From assembly GCF_963678635.1 (NCBI RefSeq), contig NC_087069.1:40478831-40542830 (forward strand): a DNA stretch of 64,000 bases, read 5' to 3'. Made by a program: the position numbers and the translations under genes. This document shows, one piece after another, positions 19,901 through 33,936 of this stretch. The first letter of the stretch is position 1. The number at the start of each line of letters is the position of its first letter. Under the pieces are notes generated by a model. The model did no database searches and was not told the origin of the DNA. It worked only from the letters and a program-made list of their open reading frames with translations. Source of the stretch: Symsagittifera roscoffensis. Taxonomy: Eukaryota; Xenacoelomorpha; Acoela; Convolutidae.

Positions 19901-22900
19901 GCTTCTTGTCTTGGCTACTGAATGTTTCTTCAGTTTTGACATCTTTGAAATACATAGCGCTGCTTCTTTGGATAGTTAATGAGTTGTGGGTTTGTGACAG
20001 TTCATGGGATTACTAAGTTTTTGATTTTGGTCTTTTTTTTTCTGAAAGATGTCTTTTTTTGTGTTTATCCTTGATGCGATCTTTTGTGGTACAAATTTCT
20101 TTCATTTTCCAGGACAGTGTGTGGCTGGTTAAGAAGTCTTGTTGAGTTCATTGTTGTTTCCATCATTAATTCTACTGGGTTAGCGATCGTTGCAGAAGCG
20201 GATTTGTGCTGTGGTGTTTTTTGTCCGAAAAAGGTTGTAGTCACAAATTGGTAGTTTCCACTAGCTTCTGGTCTCGGCTACTGAATGTTTCTTCAGTTTT
20301 GACAACCAAAAAATAAAACGACATTTTTTTGTTTGTTAATGTGTTAAAGCGTTGTGGGTATGCTGACGGATCATGGAATCACTAAGTTTTCGATTTTGGT
20401 CTTTATGTTTCTGAAACATGTCTTTTTTGTGTTCGTTCTTGATCCGATCTTTTGTGGTACAAATTTTTTCATTTTTCAGGACAATGTGTGGCTAGTTAAG
20501 AAATCTTGATGCGTTCGTTGTTGTTCCAATCCTTAATTCTTCTGCTTTAGCGATCGTTGCAGAAGTGGATTTGCGATCTGGTGATTTTTTGTCCGAAAAA
20601 AGTTGTCGTCACAAATTGATAGTTTCCACTAGCTTCTGGTCTTGGTTACTGAATGCTTCTTCAGTTTTGACATCTTTCAAATACGCAGCGCTGCTTTTTT
20701 CTTTTGTTAATGCGTTGTGGGTATGCTGACTGTTCATGGGACTTCTGGTTTTTAGATTTTGGTCTCTATGATTCTGAAAGATGTCTTTTTTTGTGTTTGT
20801 TCTTGATGCGATCTTTTGTGGTACAAATTTTTTCATTTTTCAGGACACGGTGTGGCTAGTTAAGTCTTCTTGATGTGTTCATTGTTGTTCTATTCATCAA
20901 TTCTACTGGGTTAGCGATCGTTGCTGAAGTGGATATCCGCTGTGGCGATTTTTTGTCCAAAGAAAGTTGTCGTCACAAATTGGTAGTTTCCATTAGCTTC
21001 TGGTCTCGGCTACTGAATGTTTCTTCAGTTTTGACAACCAAAAAATAAAGCGACATTTTTTTTGTTTGTTAATGTGTTAAAGCGTTGTGGGTATGCTGAC
21101 GGTTCATGGAAGTACTAAGTTTTCGATTTTGGTCTTTATGTTTCTGAAAGATGTCTTTTTTTGTGTTCGTTCTTGATCCGATCTTTTGTGGTACAAATTT
21201 TTTCATTTTTCAGGACAATGTGTGGCTAGTTAAGAAATCTTGATGCTTTCATTGTTTTTTCCAATCCTCAATTCTTCTGCTTTAGCGATCGTTGCAGAAG
21301 TGGATTTGCGATCTGGTGATTTTTTGTCCGAAAAAAGTTGTCGTCACAAATTGGTAGTTTCCACTAGCTTCTGGTCTTTGTTACTGAATGCTTCTTCAGT
21401 TTTGACAACTTTCAATTACGCAGCGCTGCTTTTTTCGTTTGTTATTGCGTTGTGGGTATGCTGACTGTTCATGAGACTTCTGGGTTTTGGTTTTTGGTCT
21501 CTATGATTCTGAAAGATGTCTTTTTTTTGTGTTTGTTCTTGATGCGATCTTTTGTGGTAGAAATTTTTTCATTTTTCAGGACAGTGTGTGGCTAGTTAAG
21601 AAATCTTGATGTGTTCGTTGTTGTTCCAATCCTCAATTCTACTGGTTTAGCGATTGTTGCAGAAGTGGATTTGCGCTGTGGTGATTTTTTGTCCGAAAAA
21701 AATTTGTCGTCACAAATTGGTAGTTTCCACTAGCTTCTGGTCTTGGTTACAGAATGCTTCTTCAGTTTTGATATCTTTGAAATTCGCAGCGCTGCTTTTT
21801 TCGTTTGTTAAGGCGTTGTGGGTATTCTGACTGCTCATGGGACTTTTGGGTTTTGGATTTTGGTCTCTATGATTCTGAAAGATGTCTTTTTTTGTGTTTC
21901 TTCTTGATGCGATCTTTTGTGATACAAATTTTTTTCATTTTCCAGGACAGTGTGTGGCTAGTTAAGAAATCTTGATGCGTTCATTGTTTTTTCCAATCCT
22001 CAATTCTTCTGCTTTAGCGATTGTTGCTGAAGTGGATTTCCGCTGTGGGGATTTTTTGTCCAAAGAAAGTTGTCGTCAAAAATTGGTAGTTTCCATTAGC
22101 TTCTGGTCTCGGCTACTGATTGTTTCTTCAGTTTTGACAACCAAAAAATAGAGCGACAATTTTATTGGGTTTTTAATGTGTTAAAGCGTTTTGGGTATGC
22201 TGACGGTTCATGGGAGTACTAAGTTTTTGATTTTGGGCTTTATGTTTCTGAAAGATGTCTTTTTTTGTGTTCGTTCTTGATCCGATCTTTTGTGGTACAA
22301 ATTTTTTCATTTTTCAGGACAGTGTGTGGCTAGTTAAGAAATCTTGATGTGTTCATTGTTTTTTCCAATCCTCGATTCTTCTGCTTTAGCGATGGTTGCT
22401 GAAGTGGATTTCCGCTGTGGGGATTTTTTGTCCAAAGAAAGTTGTCGTCACAAAATGGTAGTTTCCTTTAGCTTCTGGTCTCGGCTACTGAAGGTTTCTT
22501 CAGTTTTGACAACCAAAAAATAAAGCGACAATTTTATTGGGTTATTAATGTGTTAAAGCGTTTTGGGTATGCTGACGGTTCATGGAAGTACTAAGTTTTC
22601 GATTTTGGTCTTTATGTTTCTGAAAGATGTCTTTTTTTGTGTTCGTTTTTGATCCGATCTTTTGTGGTACAAATTTTTTCATTTTTCAGGACAATGTGTA
22701 GCTAGTTAAGAAATCTTGATGCGTTCATTGTTTTTTTCAATCCTCAATTCTTCTGCTTTAGCGATGGTTGCTGAAGTGGATTTCCGCTGTGGGGATTTTT
22801 TGTCCAAAGAAAGTTGTCGTCACAAATTGGTAGTTTCCATTAGCTTCTGGTCTCGGCTACTGATTGTTTCTTCAGTTTTGACAACCAAAAAATAAAGCGA

Positions 22901-25900
22901 CGTTTTTTTTGTTTGTTAATGTGTTAAAGCGTTGTGGGTATGCTGACGGTTCATGGAAGTACTAAGTTTTCGATTTTGGTCTTTATGTTTCTGAAAGATG
23001 TCTTTTTTTGTGTTCGTTTTTGATCCGATCTTTTGTGGTACAAATGTTTCATTTTTCAGGACAATGTGTGGCTAGTTAAGAAATCTTGATGCGTTCATTG
23101 TTTTTTTCAATCCTCAATTCTACTGGTTTAGCGATTGTTGCAGAAGTGGATTTGCGCTGTGGTCATTTTTGTCCGAAAAAAAATTTGTCGTCACAAATTG
23201 GTAGTTTCCACTAGCTTCTGGTCTTGGTTACAGAATGCTTCTTCAGTTTTGATATCTTTGAAATTCGCAGCGCTGCTTTTTTCGTTTGTTAAAGCGTTGT
23301 GGGTATGCTGACTGCTCATGGGACTTCTGGGTTTTGGATTTTGGTCTCTATGATTCTGAAAGATGTCTTTTTTTGTGTTTGTTCTTGATGCGATCTTTTG
23401 TGATACAAATTTTTTTTCATTTTCCAGGACAGTGTGTGGCTAGTTAAGAAGTCTTTTTTAGTTCATTGTTGTTCCAATCATCAATTCTACTGGGTTAGCG
23501 ATCATTGCAGAAGCGGATTTGCGCTGTGGTGATTTTTTGTTCGAAGAAAGTTGTCGTCACAAATTGGTAGTTTCCACTAGCTTCTGGTCTTGGTTACCGA
23601 ATGCTTCTTCAGTTTTGACATCTTTGAAATTCGCAGCGCTGCTTTTTTTGTTTGTTAAGGCGTTGTGGGTATGCTGACTGCTCATGGGACTTCTGGGTTT
23701 TGGATTTTGGTCTCTATGATTCTGAAAGATGTCTTTTTTTGTGTTTGTTCTTGATGCGATCTTTTGTGATACAATTTTTTTTCATTTTCCAGGACAGTGT
23801 GTGGCTAGTTAAGAAATCTTGATGCGTTCATTGTTTTTTCCAATCCTCAATTCTTCTGCTTTAGCGATGGTTGCTGAAGTGGATTTCCGCTGTGGGGATT
23901 TTTTGTCCAAAGAAAGTTGTCGTCACAAATTGGTAGTTTCCATTAGCTTCTGGTCTTGGTTACTGAATGCTTCTTCAGTTTTGACATCTTTGAAAAACGC
24001 AGCGCTGCTTATTTCGTTTGTTAAAACGTTGTGGGTATGCTGACTGCTCATGGGACTTCTGGGTTTTGGATTTTGGTCTCTATGATTCTGAAAGATGTCT
24101 TTTTTTTGTGTTTGTTCTTGATGCGATCTTTTGTGATACAATTTTTTTTCATTTTCCAGGACAACGCATGGCTAGTTAAGAAATCTTGATGTGTTCCTTG
24201 TTGTTCCAATCCTCAATTCTACTGGTTTAGCGATCGTTGCAGAAGTGCATTTGCGCTGTGGTAATTTTTTGTCCGAAAAAAGTTGTAGTCATAAATTGAT
24301 AGTTTCCACTAGCTTCTGGTCTTGGTTACTGAATGCTTCTTCAGTTTTGACATCTTTGAAAAACGCAGCGCTGCTTATTTCGTTTGTTAAAACGTTGTGG
24401 TTATGCTGACTGCTCATGGGACTTCTGGGTTTTGGATTTTGGTCTCTATGATTCTGAAAGATGTCTTTTTTTTGTGTTTGTTCTTGATGCGATCTTTTGT
24501 GATACAATTTTTTTTCATTTTCCAGGACAGTGTGTGGCTAGTTAAGAAATCTTGATGCGTTCATTGTTTTTTCCAATCCTCAATTCTTCTGCTTTAGCAA
24601 TGGTTGCTGAAGTGGATTTCCGCTGTGGGGATTTTTTGTCCAAAGAAAGTTGTCGTCACAAATTGGTAGTTTCCATTAGCTTCTGGTCTCGGCTACTGAT
24701 TGTTTCTTCAGTTTTGACAACCAAAAAATAAAGCGACATTTTTTTTGTTTGTTAATGTGTTAAAGCGTTGTGGGTATGCTGACGGTTCATGGAAGTACTA
24801 AGTTTTCGATTTTGGTCTTTATGTTTCTGAAAGATGTCTTTTTTTTGTGTTCGTTTTTGATCCGATCTTTTGTGGTACAAATTTTTTTCATTTTTCAGGA
24901 CAATGTGTGGCTAGTTAAGAAATCTTGATGCGTTCATTGTTTTTTTCAATCCTCAATTCTTCTGCTTTAGCGATGGTTGCTGAAGTGGATTTCCGCTGTG
25001 GGGATTTTTTGTCCAAAGAAAGTTGTCGTCACAAATTGGTAGTTTCCATTAGCTTCTGGTCTCGGCTACTGATTGTTTCTTCAGTTTTGACAACCAAAAA
25101 ATACAGCGACAATTTTATTGGGTTATTAATGTGTTAAAGCGTTTTGGGTATGCTGACGGTTCATGGGAGTACTAAGTTTTTGATTTTGGGCTTTATGTTT
25201 CTGAAAGATGTCTTTTTTTGTGTTCCTTCTTGAGCCGATCTTTTGTGGTACAAATTTTTTCATTTTTCAGGACAGTGTGTGGCTAGTTAAGAAATCTTGA
25301 TGTGTTCGTTGTTGTTCCAATCCTCAATTCTACTGGTTTAGCGATTGTTGCAGAAGTGGATTTGCGCTGTGGTGATTTTTTGTCCGAAAAAAATTTGTCG
25401 TCACAAATTGGTAGTTTCCACTAGCTTCTGGTCTTGGTTACAGAATGCTTCTTCAGTTTTGATATCTTTGAAATTCGCAGCGCTGCTTTTTTTGTTTGTT
25501 AAGGCGTTGTGGGTATGCTGACTGCTCATGGGACTTCTGGGTTTTGGATTTTGGTCTCTATGATTCTGAAAGATGTCTTTTTTTGTGTTTGTTCTTGATG
25601 CGATCTTTTGTGATACAAATTTTTTTTCATTTTCCAGGACAGTGTGTGGCTAGTTAAGAAGTCTTTATTAGTTCATTGTTGTTCCAATCATCAATTCTAC
25701 TGGGTTAGCGATCATTGCAGAAGCGGATTTGCGCTGTGGTGATTTTTTGTTCGAAGAAAGTTGTCGTCACAAATTGGTAGTTTCCACTAGCTTCTGGTCT
25801 TGGTTACCGAATGCTTCTTCAGTTTTGACATCTTTGAAATTCGCAGCGCTGCTTTTTTTGTTTTTTAAGGCGTTGTGGGTATGCTGACTGCTCATGGGAC

Positions 25901-26339
25901 TTCTGGGTTTTGGATTTTGGTCTCTATGATTCTGAAAGATGTCTTTTTTTGTGTTTGTTCTTGATGCGATCTTTTGTGATACAAATTTTTTTCATTTTCC
26001 AGGACAGTGTGTGGCTAGTTAAGAAATCTTGATGCCTTCATTGTTTTTTCCAATCCTCAATTCTTCTGCTTTAGCGATGGTTGCTGAAGTGGATTTCCGC
26101 TGTGGGGATTTTTGTCCAAAGAAAGTTGTCGTCACAAAGTGGTAGTTTCCATTAGCTTCTGGTCTCGGCTACTGATTGTTTCTTCAGTTTTGACAACCAA
26201 AAAATTAAGCGACGTTTTTTTTGTTTGTTAATGTGTTAAAGCGTTGTGGGTATGCTGACGGTTCATGGAAGTACTAAGTTTTCGATTTTGGTCTTTATGT
26301 TTCTGAAAGATGTCTTTTTTTGTGTTCGTTTTTGATCCG

Positions 26340-28290
26340 ATCTTTTGTGGTACAAATGTTTCATTTTTCAGGACAATGTGTGGCTAGTTAAGAAATCTTG
26401 ATGCGTTCATTGGTTTTTTCAATCCTCAATTCTTCTGCTTTAGCGATGGTTGCTGAAGTGGATTTCCGCTGTGGGGATTTTTTGTCCAAAGAAAGTTGTC
26501 GTCACAAATTGGTAGTTTCCATTAGCTTCTGGTCTCGGCTACTGATTGTTTCTTCAGTTTTGACAACCAAAAAATACAGCGACAATTTTATTGGGTTATT
26601 AATGTGTTAAAGCGTTTTGGGTATGCTGACGGTTCATGGGAGTACTAAGTTTTTGATTTTGGGCTTTATGTTTCTGAAAGATGTCTTTTTTTGTGTTCGT
26701 TCTTGATCCGATCTTTTGTGGTACAAATTTTTTCATTTTTCAGGACAGTGTGTGGCTAGTTAAGAAATCTTGATGTGTTCGTTGTTGTTCCAATCCTCAA
26801 TTCTACTGGTTTAGCGATTGTTGCAGAAGTGGATTTGCGCTGTGGTGATTTTTTGTCCGAAAAAAATTTGTCGTCACAAATTGGTAGTTTCCACTAGCTT
26901 CTGGTCTTGGTTACAGAATGCTTCTTCAGTTTTGATATCTTTGAAATTCGCAGCGCTGCTTTTTTCGTTTGTTAAGGCGTTGTGGGTATGCTGACTGCTC
27001 ATGAGACTTCTGGGTTTTGGATTTTGGTCTCTATGATTCTGAAAGATGTCTTTTTTGTGTTTGTTCTTGATGCGATCTTTTGTGATACAAATTTTTTCAT
27101 TTTCCAGGACAGTGTGTGGCTAGTTAAGCATTCTTGATTAGTTCATTGTTGTTTCAATCATCAATTCTACTGGGTTAGCGATCGTTGCAGAAGCGGATTT
27201 GCGCTGTGGTGATTTTTTGTCCGAAGAAAGTTGTCGTCACAAATTGGTAGTTTCCACTAGCTTCTGGTCTTGGTTACCGAATGCTTTTTCAGTTTTGACA
27301 TCTTTGAAATTCGTAGCGCTGCTTTTTTAGTTTGTTAAGGCGTTGTGGGTATGCTGAATGCTCATGAGACTTCTGGGTTTTGGATTTTGATCTCTATGAT
27401 TCTGAAAGCTGTCTTTTTTTGTGTTTGTTCTTGATGCGATCTTTTGTGGTACAAGTTTTTTCATTTTTCAGGACACTGTGTGGCTAGTTAAGTCATCTTG
27501 ATGTGTTCATTTTTGTTCCATTCATCAGTTCTACTAAGTTAGCGATCGTTGCAGAAACAGACTTGCTCTGTGGTGTTTTTTTTTTGTCCGAAAAAAGTTA
27601 TCGTCACAAATTGGTAGTTTCCACTAGCTTCTGGTCTTGGCTACTGAATGTTTCTTCAATTTTGACATCTTTGAAATATATAGCGCTGCTTCTTTGGTCT
27701 GTTAATGCGTTGTGGGTATGCTGATGGTTCTTGGGAGTACTAAGTTTTTGATTTTGGTCATTATGTTTCTGAAAGATGTCTTTTTTGTGTTCGTTCTTGA
27801 TCCGATCTTTTGTGATACAAATTTTTTCATTTTTCAGGACAACGCATGGCTAGTTCAGAAATCTTGATGTGTTCCTTGTTGTTCCAATCCTCAATTCTAC
27901 TGGTTTAGCGATCGTTGCAGAAGTGCATTTGCGCTGTGGTAATTTTTTGTCCGAAAAAAGTTGTAGTCATAAATTGGTAGTTTCCACTAGCTTCTGGTCT
28001 TGGTTACTGAATGCTTCTTCAGTTTTGACATCTTTGAAAAACGCAGCGCTGCTTATTTCGTTTGTTAAAACGTTGTGGGTATGCTGACTGTTCATGGGAC
28101 TTCTGGGTTTTGATTTTGGTCTTTATGTTTCTGAAAGATGTCTTTCTTGTGTTCGTTCTTGATCCGATCTTTTGTGGTACAAATTTTTTCATTTTTCAGG
28201 ACACTATGTGGCTAGTTAAGTCATCTTGATGTTTTCATTGTTGTTCCATTCATCAATTCTACTGGGTTAGTGATCGTTGCAGAAGCAGAT
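26340..28290 (+). repeat. Multi-monomer segmental duplication, left copy
   Basis: About 1.95 kb here matches 29270-31215 closely at an offset of about 2927 bases (eight monomers). The match includes copy-specific variants such as GTTAAGCATTCTTGATTAG, AGAAACAGACTT and GGACAACGCATGGCTAG in the same order. It diverges at about 28290, where GCTCTGTGG is GCGCCGTGG in the right copy. Confidence 0.7.
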
Positions 28291-29269
28291 TTGCTCTGTG
28301 GTGTTTTTTTTTGTCCGAAGAAAGTTGTCGTCACAAATTGGTAGTTTCCACTAGCTTCTGGTCTTGGTTACCGAATGCTTTTTCAGTTTTGACATCTTTG
28401 AAATTCGCAGCGCAGCTTTTTTCGTTTGTTAAGGCGTTGTGGGTATGCTGAATGCTCATGAGACTTCTGGGTTTTGGATTTTGGTCTCTATGATTCTGAA
28501 AGATGTCTTTTTTTGTGTTTGTTCTTGATGCGATCTTTTGTGGTACAAGTTTTTTCGTTTTTCAGGACACTGTGTGGCTAGTTAAGTCATCTTGATGTGT
28601 TCATTGTTGTTCCATTCATCAGTTCTACTAAGTTAGCGATCGTTGCAGAAACAGACTTGCTCTGTGGTGTTTTTTTTTGTCCGAAAAAAGTTATCGTCAC
28701 AAATTGGTAGTTTCCACTAGCTTCTGGTCTTGGCTACTGAATGTTTCTTCAATTTTGACATCTTTGAAATACATAGCGCTGCTTCTTTGGTCTGTTAATG
28801 CGTTGTGGGTATGCTGATGGTTCTTGGGAGTACTAAGTTTTTGATTTTGGTCTTTATGTTTCTGAAAGATGTCTTTTTTGTGTTCGTTCTTGATCCGATC
28901 TTTTGTGGTACAAATTTTTTCATTTTCCAGGACAGTGTGTAGCTGGTTAAGAAGTCTTGATTAGTTCATTGTTGTTCCAATCATTATTTTTACTGGTTTA
29001 GCGATCGTTGCAAAAGCGGATTTGTGCTGTGGTGATTTTTTGTCCGAAAAAAGTTGTCGTCACAACTTGGTAGTTTCCACTTTTTTCTGGGCTCGGCTAC
29101 TGAATGTTTCTTCAGTTTTGACAACCAAAAAATAAAACGACATTTTTTTGTTTGTTAATGTGTTAAAGCGTTGTGGGTATGCTGACGGTTAATGGGAGTA
29201 CTAACTTTTTGATTTTGTTTTTGATGTTTCTGAAAGATGTCTTTTTTTGTGTTCGTTTTTGATCCGATC

Positions 29270-31215
29270 TTTTGTGGTACAAATTTTTTCATTTTTCAGG
29301 ACAATGTGTGGCTAGTTAAGAAATCTTGATGCGTTCATTGTTTTTTTCAATCCTCAATTCTTCTGCTTTAGCGATGGTTGCTGAAGTGGATTTCCGCTGT
29401 GGGGATTTTTTGTCCAAAGAAAGTTGCCGTCACAAATTGGTAGTTTCCATTAGCTTCTGGTCTCGGCTACTGATTGTTTCTTCAGTTTTGACAACCAAAA
29501 AATACAGCGACAATTTTTTTGAGTTATTAATGTGTTAAAGCGTTTTGGGTATGCTGACGGTTCATGGGAGTACTAAGTTTTTGATTTTGGGCTTTCTGTT
29601 TCTGAAAGATGTCTTTTTTTGTGTTCGTTCTTGATCCGATCTTTTGTGGTACAAATTTTTTCATTTTTCAGGACAGTGTGTGGCTAGTTAAGAAATCTTG
29701 ATGTGTTCGTTGTTGTTCCAATCCTCAATTCTACTGGTTTAGCGATTGTTGCAGAAGTGGATTTGCGCTGTGGTGATTTTTTGTCCGAAAAAAATTTGTC
29801 GTCACAAATTGGTAGTTTCCACTAGCTTCTGGTCTTGGTTACAGAATGCTTCTTCAGTTTTGATATCTTTGAAATTCGCAGCGCTGCTTTTTTCGTTTGT
29901 TAAGGCGTTGTGGGTATGCTGACTGCTCATGAGACTTCTGGGTTTTGGATTTTGGTCTCTATGATTCTGAAAGATGTCTTTTTTGTGTTTGTTCTTGATG
30001 CGATCTTTTGTGATACAATTTTTTTCATTTTCCAGGACAGTGTGTGGCTAGTTAAGCATTCTTGATTAGTTCATTGTTGTTTCAATCATCAATTCTACTG
30101 GGTTAGCGATCGTTGCAGAAGCGGATTTGCGCTGTGGTGATTTTTTGTCCGAAGAAAGTTGTCGTCACAAATTGGTAGTTTCCACTAGCTTCTGGTCTTG
30201 GTTACCGAATGCTTTTTCAGTTTTGACATCTTTGAAATTCGCAGCGCTGCTTTTTTCGTTTGTTAAGGCGTTGTGGGTATGCTGAATGCTCATGAGACTT
30301 CTGGGTTTTGGATTTTGGTCTCTATGATTCTGAAAGATGTCTTTTTTTGTGTTTGTTCTTGATGCGATCTTTTGTTGTACAAGTTTTTTCATTTTTCAGG
30401 ACACTGTGTGGCTAGTTAAGTCATCTTGATGTGTTCATTGTTGTTCCATTCATCAGTTCTACTAAGTTAGCGATCGTTGCAGAAACAGACTTACTCTGTG
30501 GTGTTTTTTTTTGTCCGAAAAAAGTTATCGTCACAAATTGGTAGTTTCCACTAGCTTCTGGTCTTGGATACTGAATGTTTCTTCAATTTTGACATCTTTG
30601 AAATACATAGCGCTGCTTCTTTGGTCTGTTAATGCGTTGTGGGTATGCTGATGGTTCTTGGGAGTACTAAGTTTTTGATTTTGGTCTTTATGTTTCTGAA
30701 AGATGTCTTTTTTGTGTTCGTTCTTGATCCGATCTTTTGTGGTACAAATTTTTTCATTTTTCAGGACAACGCATGGCTAGTTAAGAAATCTTGATGTGTT
30801 CCTTGTTGTTCCAATCCTCAATTCTACTGGTTTAGCGATCGTTGCAGAAGTGCATTTGCGCTGTGGTAATTTTTTGTCCGAAGAAAGTTGTCGTCACAAA
30901 TTGGTAGTTTCCACTAGCTTCTGGTCTTGGTTACTGAATGCTTCTTCAGTTTTGACATCTTTGAAAAACGCAGCGCTGCTTATTTCGTTTGTTAAAACGT
31001 TGTGGGTATGCTGACTGTTCATGGGACTTCTGGGTTTTGATTTTGGTCTTTATGTTTCTGAAAGATGTCTTTTTTGTGTTCGTTCTTGATCCGATCTTTT
31101 GTGGTACAAATTTTTTCATTTTTCAGGACACTATGTGGCTAGTTAAGTCATCTTGATGTTTTCATTGTTGTTCCATTCATCAATTCTACTGGGTTAGTGA
31201 TCGTTGCAGAAGCAG
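29270..31215 (+). repeat. Multi-monomer segmental duplication, right copy
   Basis: This is the partner of 26340-28290 with the same order of monomer variants. About 980 bp of other monomers lies between the two copies, giving a higher-order period of eight monomers. Confidence 0.7.
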
Positions 31216-32479
31216 ATTTGCGCCGTGGTGACTTTTGTCCGAAGAAAGTTGTCGTCACAAATTGGTAGTTTCCACTAGCTTCTGGTCTTGGCTACTGAAC
31301 ATTTCCTCAGTTTTGATATCTTTGAAATACACAGCGACCTTTTTTTTGGATTGTTATTATGTTAAAGCATTGTGGGTATGCTGACGGCTCTTGGGAGTAC
31401 TAAGTTTTTGATTTTGGTCTTCATGTTTCTGAAAGATGTCTTTTTTTGTGTTCATCCTTGATGCGATTTTTCGTGGTACAAATTTTTTCATTTTCCAGGA
31501 CAGTGTGTAGCTGGTTAAGAAGTCTTGATGAGTTCATTGTTGTTCCAATCATTAATTTTATTGGGTCAGCGATCGTTGCAAAAGCGGATTTGTGCTGTGG
31601 TGATTTTTTGTCCGAAAAAAGTTGTCGTCACAAACTGGTAGTTTCCACTTTTTTCTGGTCTCGGCTACTTAATGTTTCTTCAGTTTTGACAACCAAAAAA
31701 GACAGCGACAATTTGTTTTGTTTGTTATTGTGTTAAAGCGTTGTAGGTATGCTGACGGTTCATGGGAGTACTAACTTTTTGATTTTGTTTTTTATGTTTC
31801 TGAAAGATGTCTTTTTTGTGTTCGTTCTTAATCCGATCTTTTGTGGTACAAATTTTTTCATATTTCAATACAGTGTGTGGCTAGTTAAGAAATCTTGATG
31901 TGTTCGTTGTTGTTCCAATCCTCAATTCTACTGGTTTAGCGATCTTTGCAGAAGTGCATTTGCGCTGTGGTAATTTTTTGTCCGAAGAAAGTTGTCGTCA
32001 CAAATTGGTAGTTTCCACTAGCTTCTGGTCTTGGTTACTGAATGCTTCTTCAGTTTAGACATCTTTGAAAAACACAGCTACAGTTTTTTGGGTTGTTACT
32101 GCGTTTTGGGTTATCTGAAAGTTCATGGGAGTACTAAGTTTTTGATTTTGGTATTTTTGTTTCTGAAATATGTCTTTTTTTGTGTTCATCCTTAATGCGA
32201 TTTTTTGTGGTACAAATTTTTTCAATTTCCAGGACAGCGTGTGGCTAGTTAAGAAGTCTTGATGCGTTCATTGTTATTCCAATCATCAACTCTACGGGGT
32301 TTAGCGATCGTTGCCGAAGTGGATTTGCGCTGTGGTGATTTTTTGTCCGAAAAGTTTTCGTCACAAATTGGTAGTTTCCACTAGCTTCTGGTCTTGGTTA
32401 CTGAATACTTCTTCAATTTTGACATCTTTGAAATACGCAGCGCTGCTTTTTTCGTTTGTTAAGGCGTTGCGGGTATGCT

Positions 32480-33936
32480 GACTGCTCATGGGACTTCTGG
32501 GTTTTGGATTTTGGTCTCTATGATTCTGAAAGATGTCTCTTTTTGTGTTTGTTCTTGATGCGATCTTTTGTGATACAAATTTTTTCATTTTCCAGGACAG
32601 TGTGTGGCTAGTTAAGCATTCTTGATTAGTTCATTGTTGTTCCATTCATCAGTTCTACTAGGTTAGCGATCGTTGCAATTCGGATTTGCTCTGTGGTATT
32701 TTTTTGTCCGAAAAATGTTATCGTCACAAATTGGTAGTTTCCACTAGCTTCTGGTCTTGGCTACTGAATGTTTCTTCAGTTTTGACATCTATGAATAACA
32801 TAGCGCTGCTTCTTTGGTTTGTTAATGCATTTTGGGTATGCTCATGGTTCTTGGGAGTACTAGGTTTTTGATTTTGGTCTTTATGTTTCTGAAAGATGTC
32901 TTTTTTTGTGTTCGTTCTTGATCCGATCTTTTGTGGTACAAATTTTTTTCATTTTTCAGGACAACGCATGGCTAGTTAAGAAATCTTGATGTGTTCGTTG
33001 TTGTTCCAATCCTCAATTCTACTGGTTTAGCGATCATTGCAGAAGTGGATTTGCGCTGTGGTGATTTTTTGTCTGAAAAAATTTGTAGTCATAAATTGGT
33101 AGTTTCCATTAGCTTCTGGTCTTGGTTACTGAATGGTTCTTCAGTTTTGACATCTTTGAAAAACGCAGCGCTGCTTATTTCGTTTGTTAATACGTTGTGG
33201 GTAAACTGACTGCTCATGGGACTTCTGGGTTTTGGATTTTGGTCTCTATGATTCTGAAAGATGTCTCTTTTTGTGTTTGTTCTTGATGCGATCTTTTGTG
33301 ATACAAATTTTTTCATTTTCCAGGACAGTGTGTGGCTAGTTAAGCATTCTTGATTAGTTCATTGTTGTTCCATTCATCAGTTCTACTAGGTTAGCGATCG
33401 TTGCAATTCGGATTTGCTCTGTGGTATTTTTTTGTCCGAAAAATGTTATCGTCACAAATTGGTAGTTTCCACTAGCTTCTGGTCTTGGCTACTGAATGTT
33501 TCTTCAGTTTTGACATCTATGAATAACATAGCGCTGCTTCTTTGGTTTGTTAATGCATTTTGGGTATGCTCATGGTTCTTGGGAGTACTAGGTTTTTGAT
33601 TTTGGTCTTTATGTTTCTGAAAGATGTCTTTTTTGTGTTCGTTCTTGATCCGATCTTTTGTGGTACAAGTTTTTTTCATTTTTCAGGACAACGCATGGCT
33701 AGTTAAGAAATCTTGATGTGTTCGTTGTTGTTCCAATCCTCAATTCTACTGGTTTAGCGATCGTTGCAGAAGTGGATTTGCGCTGTGGTGATTTTTTGTC
33801 TGAAAAAATTTGTAGTCATAAATTGGTAGTTTCCATTAGCTTCTGGTCTTGGTTACTGAACGGTTCTTCAGTTTTGACATCTTTGAAAAACGCAGCGCTG
33901 CTTATTTCGTTTGTTAATACGTTGTGGGTAAGCTGA
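32480..33936 (+). repeat. Dimer higher-order repeat, two copies of ~728 bp
   Basis: 32480-33208 and 33208-33936 are nearly identical. Private variants shared by both include GTTGCAATTCGGATTTG, GACATCTATGAATAACATAG and TGCATTTTGGGTATGCTC. Only a handful of substitutions and one or two indels separate them. Confidence 0.8.
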
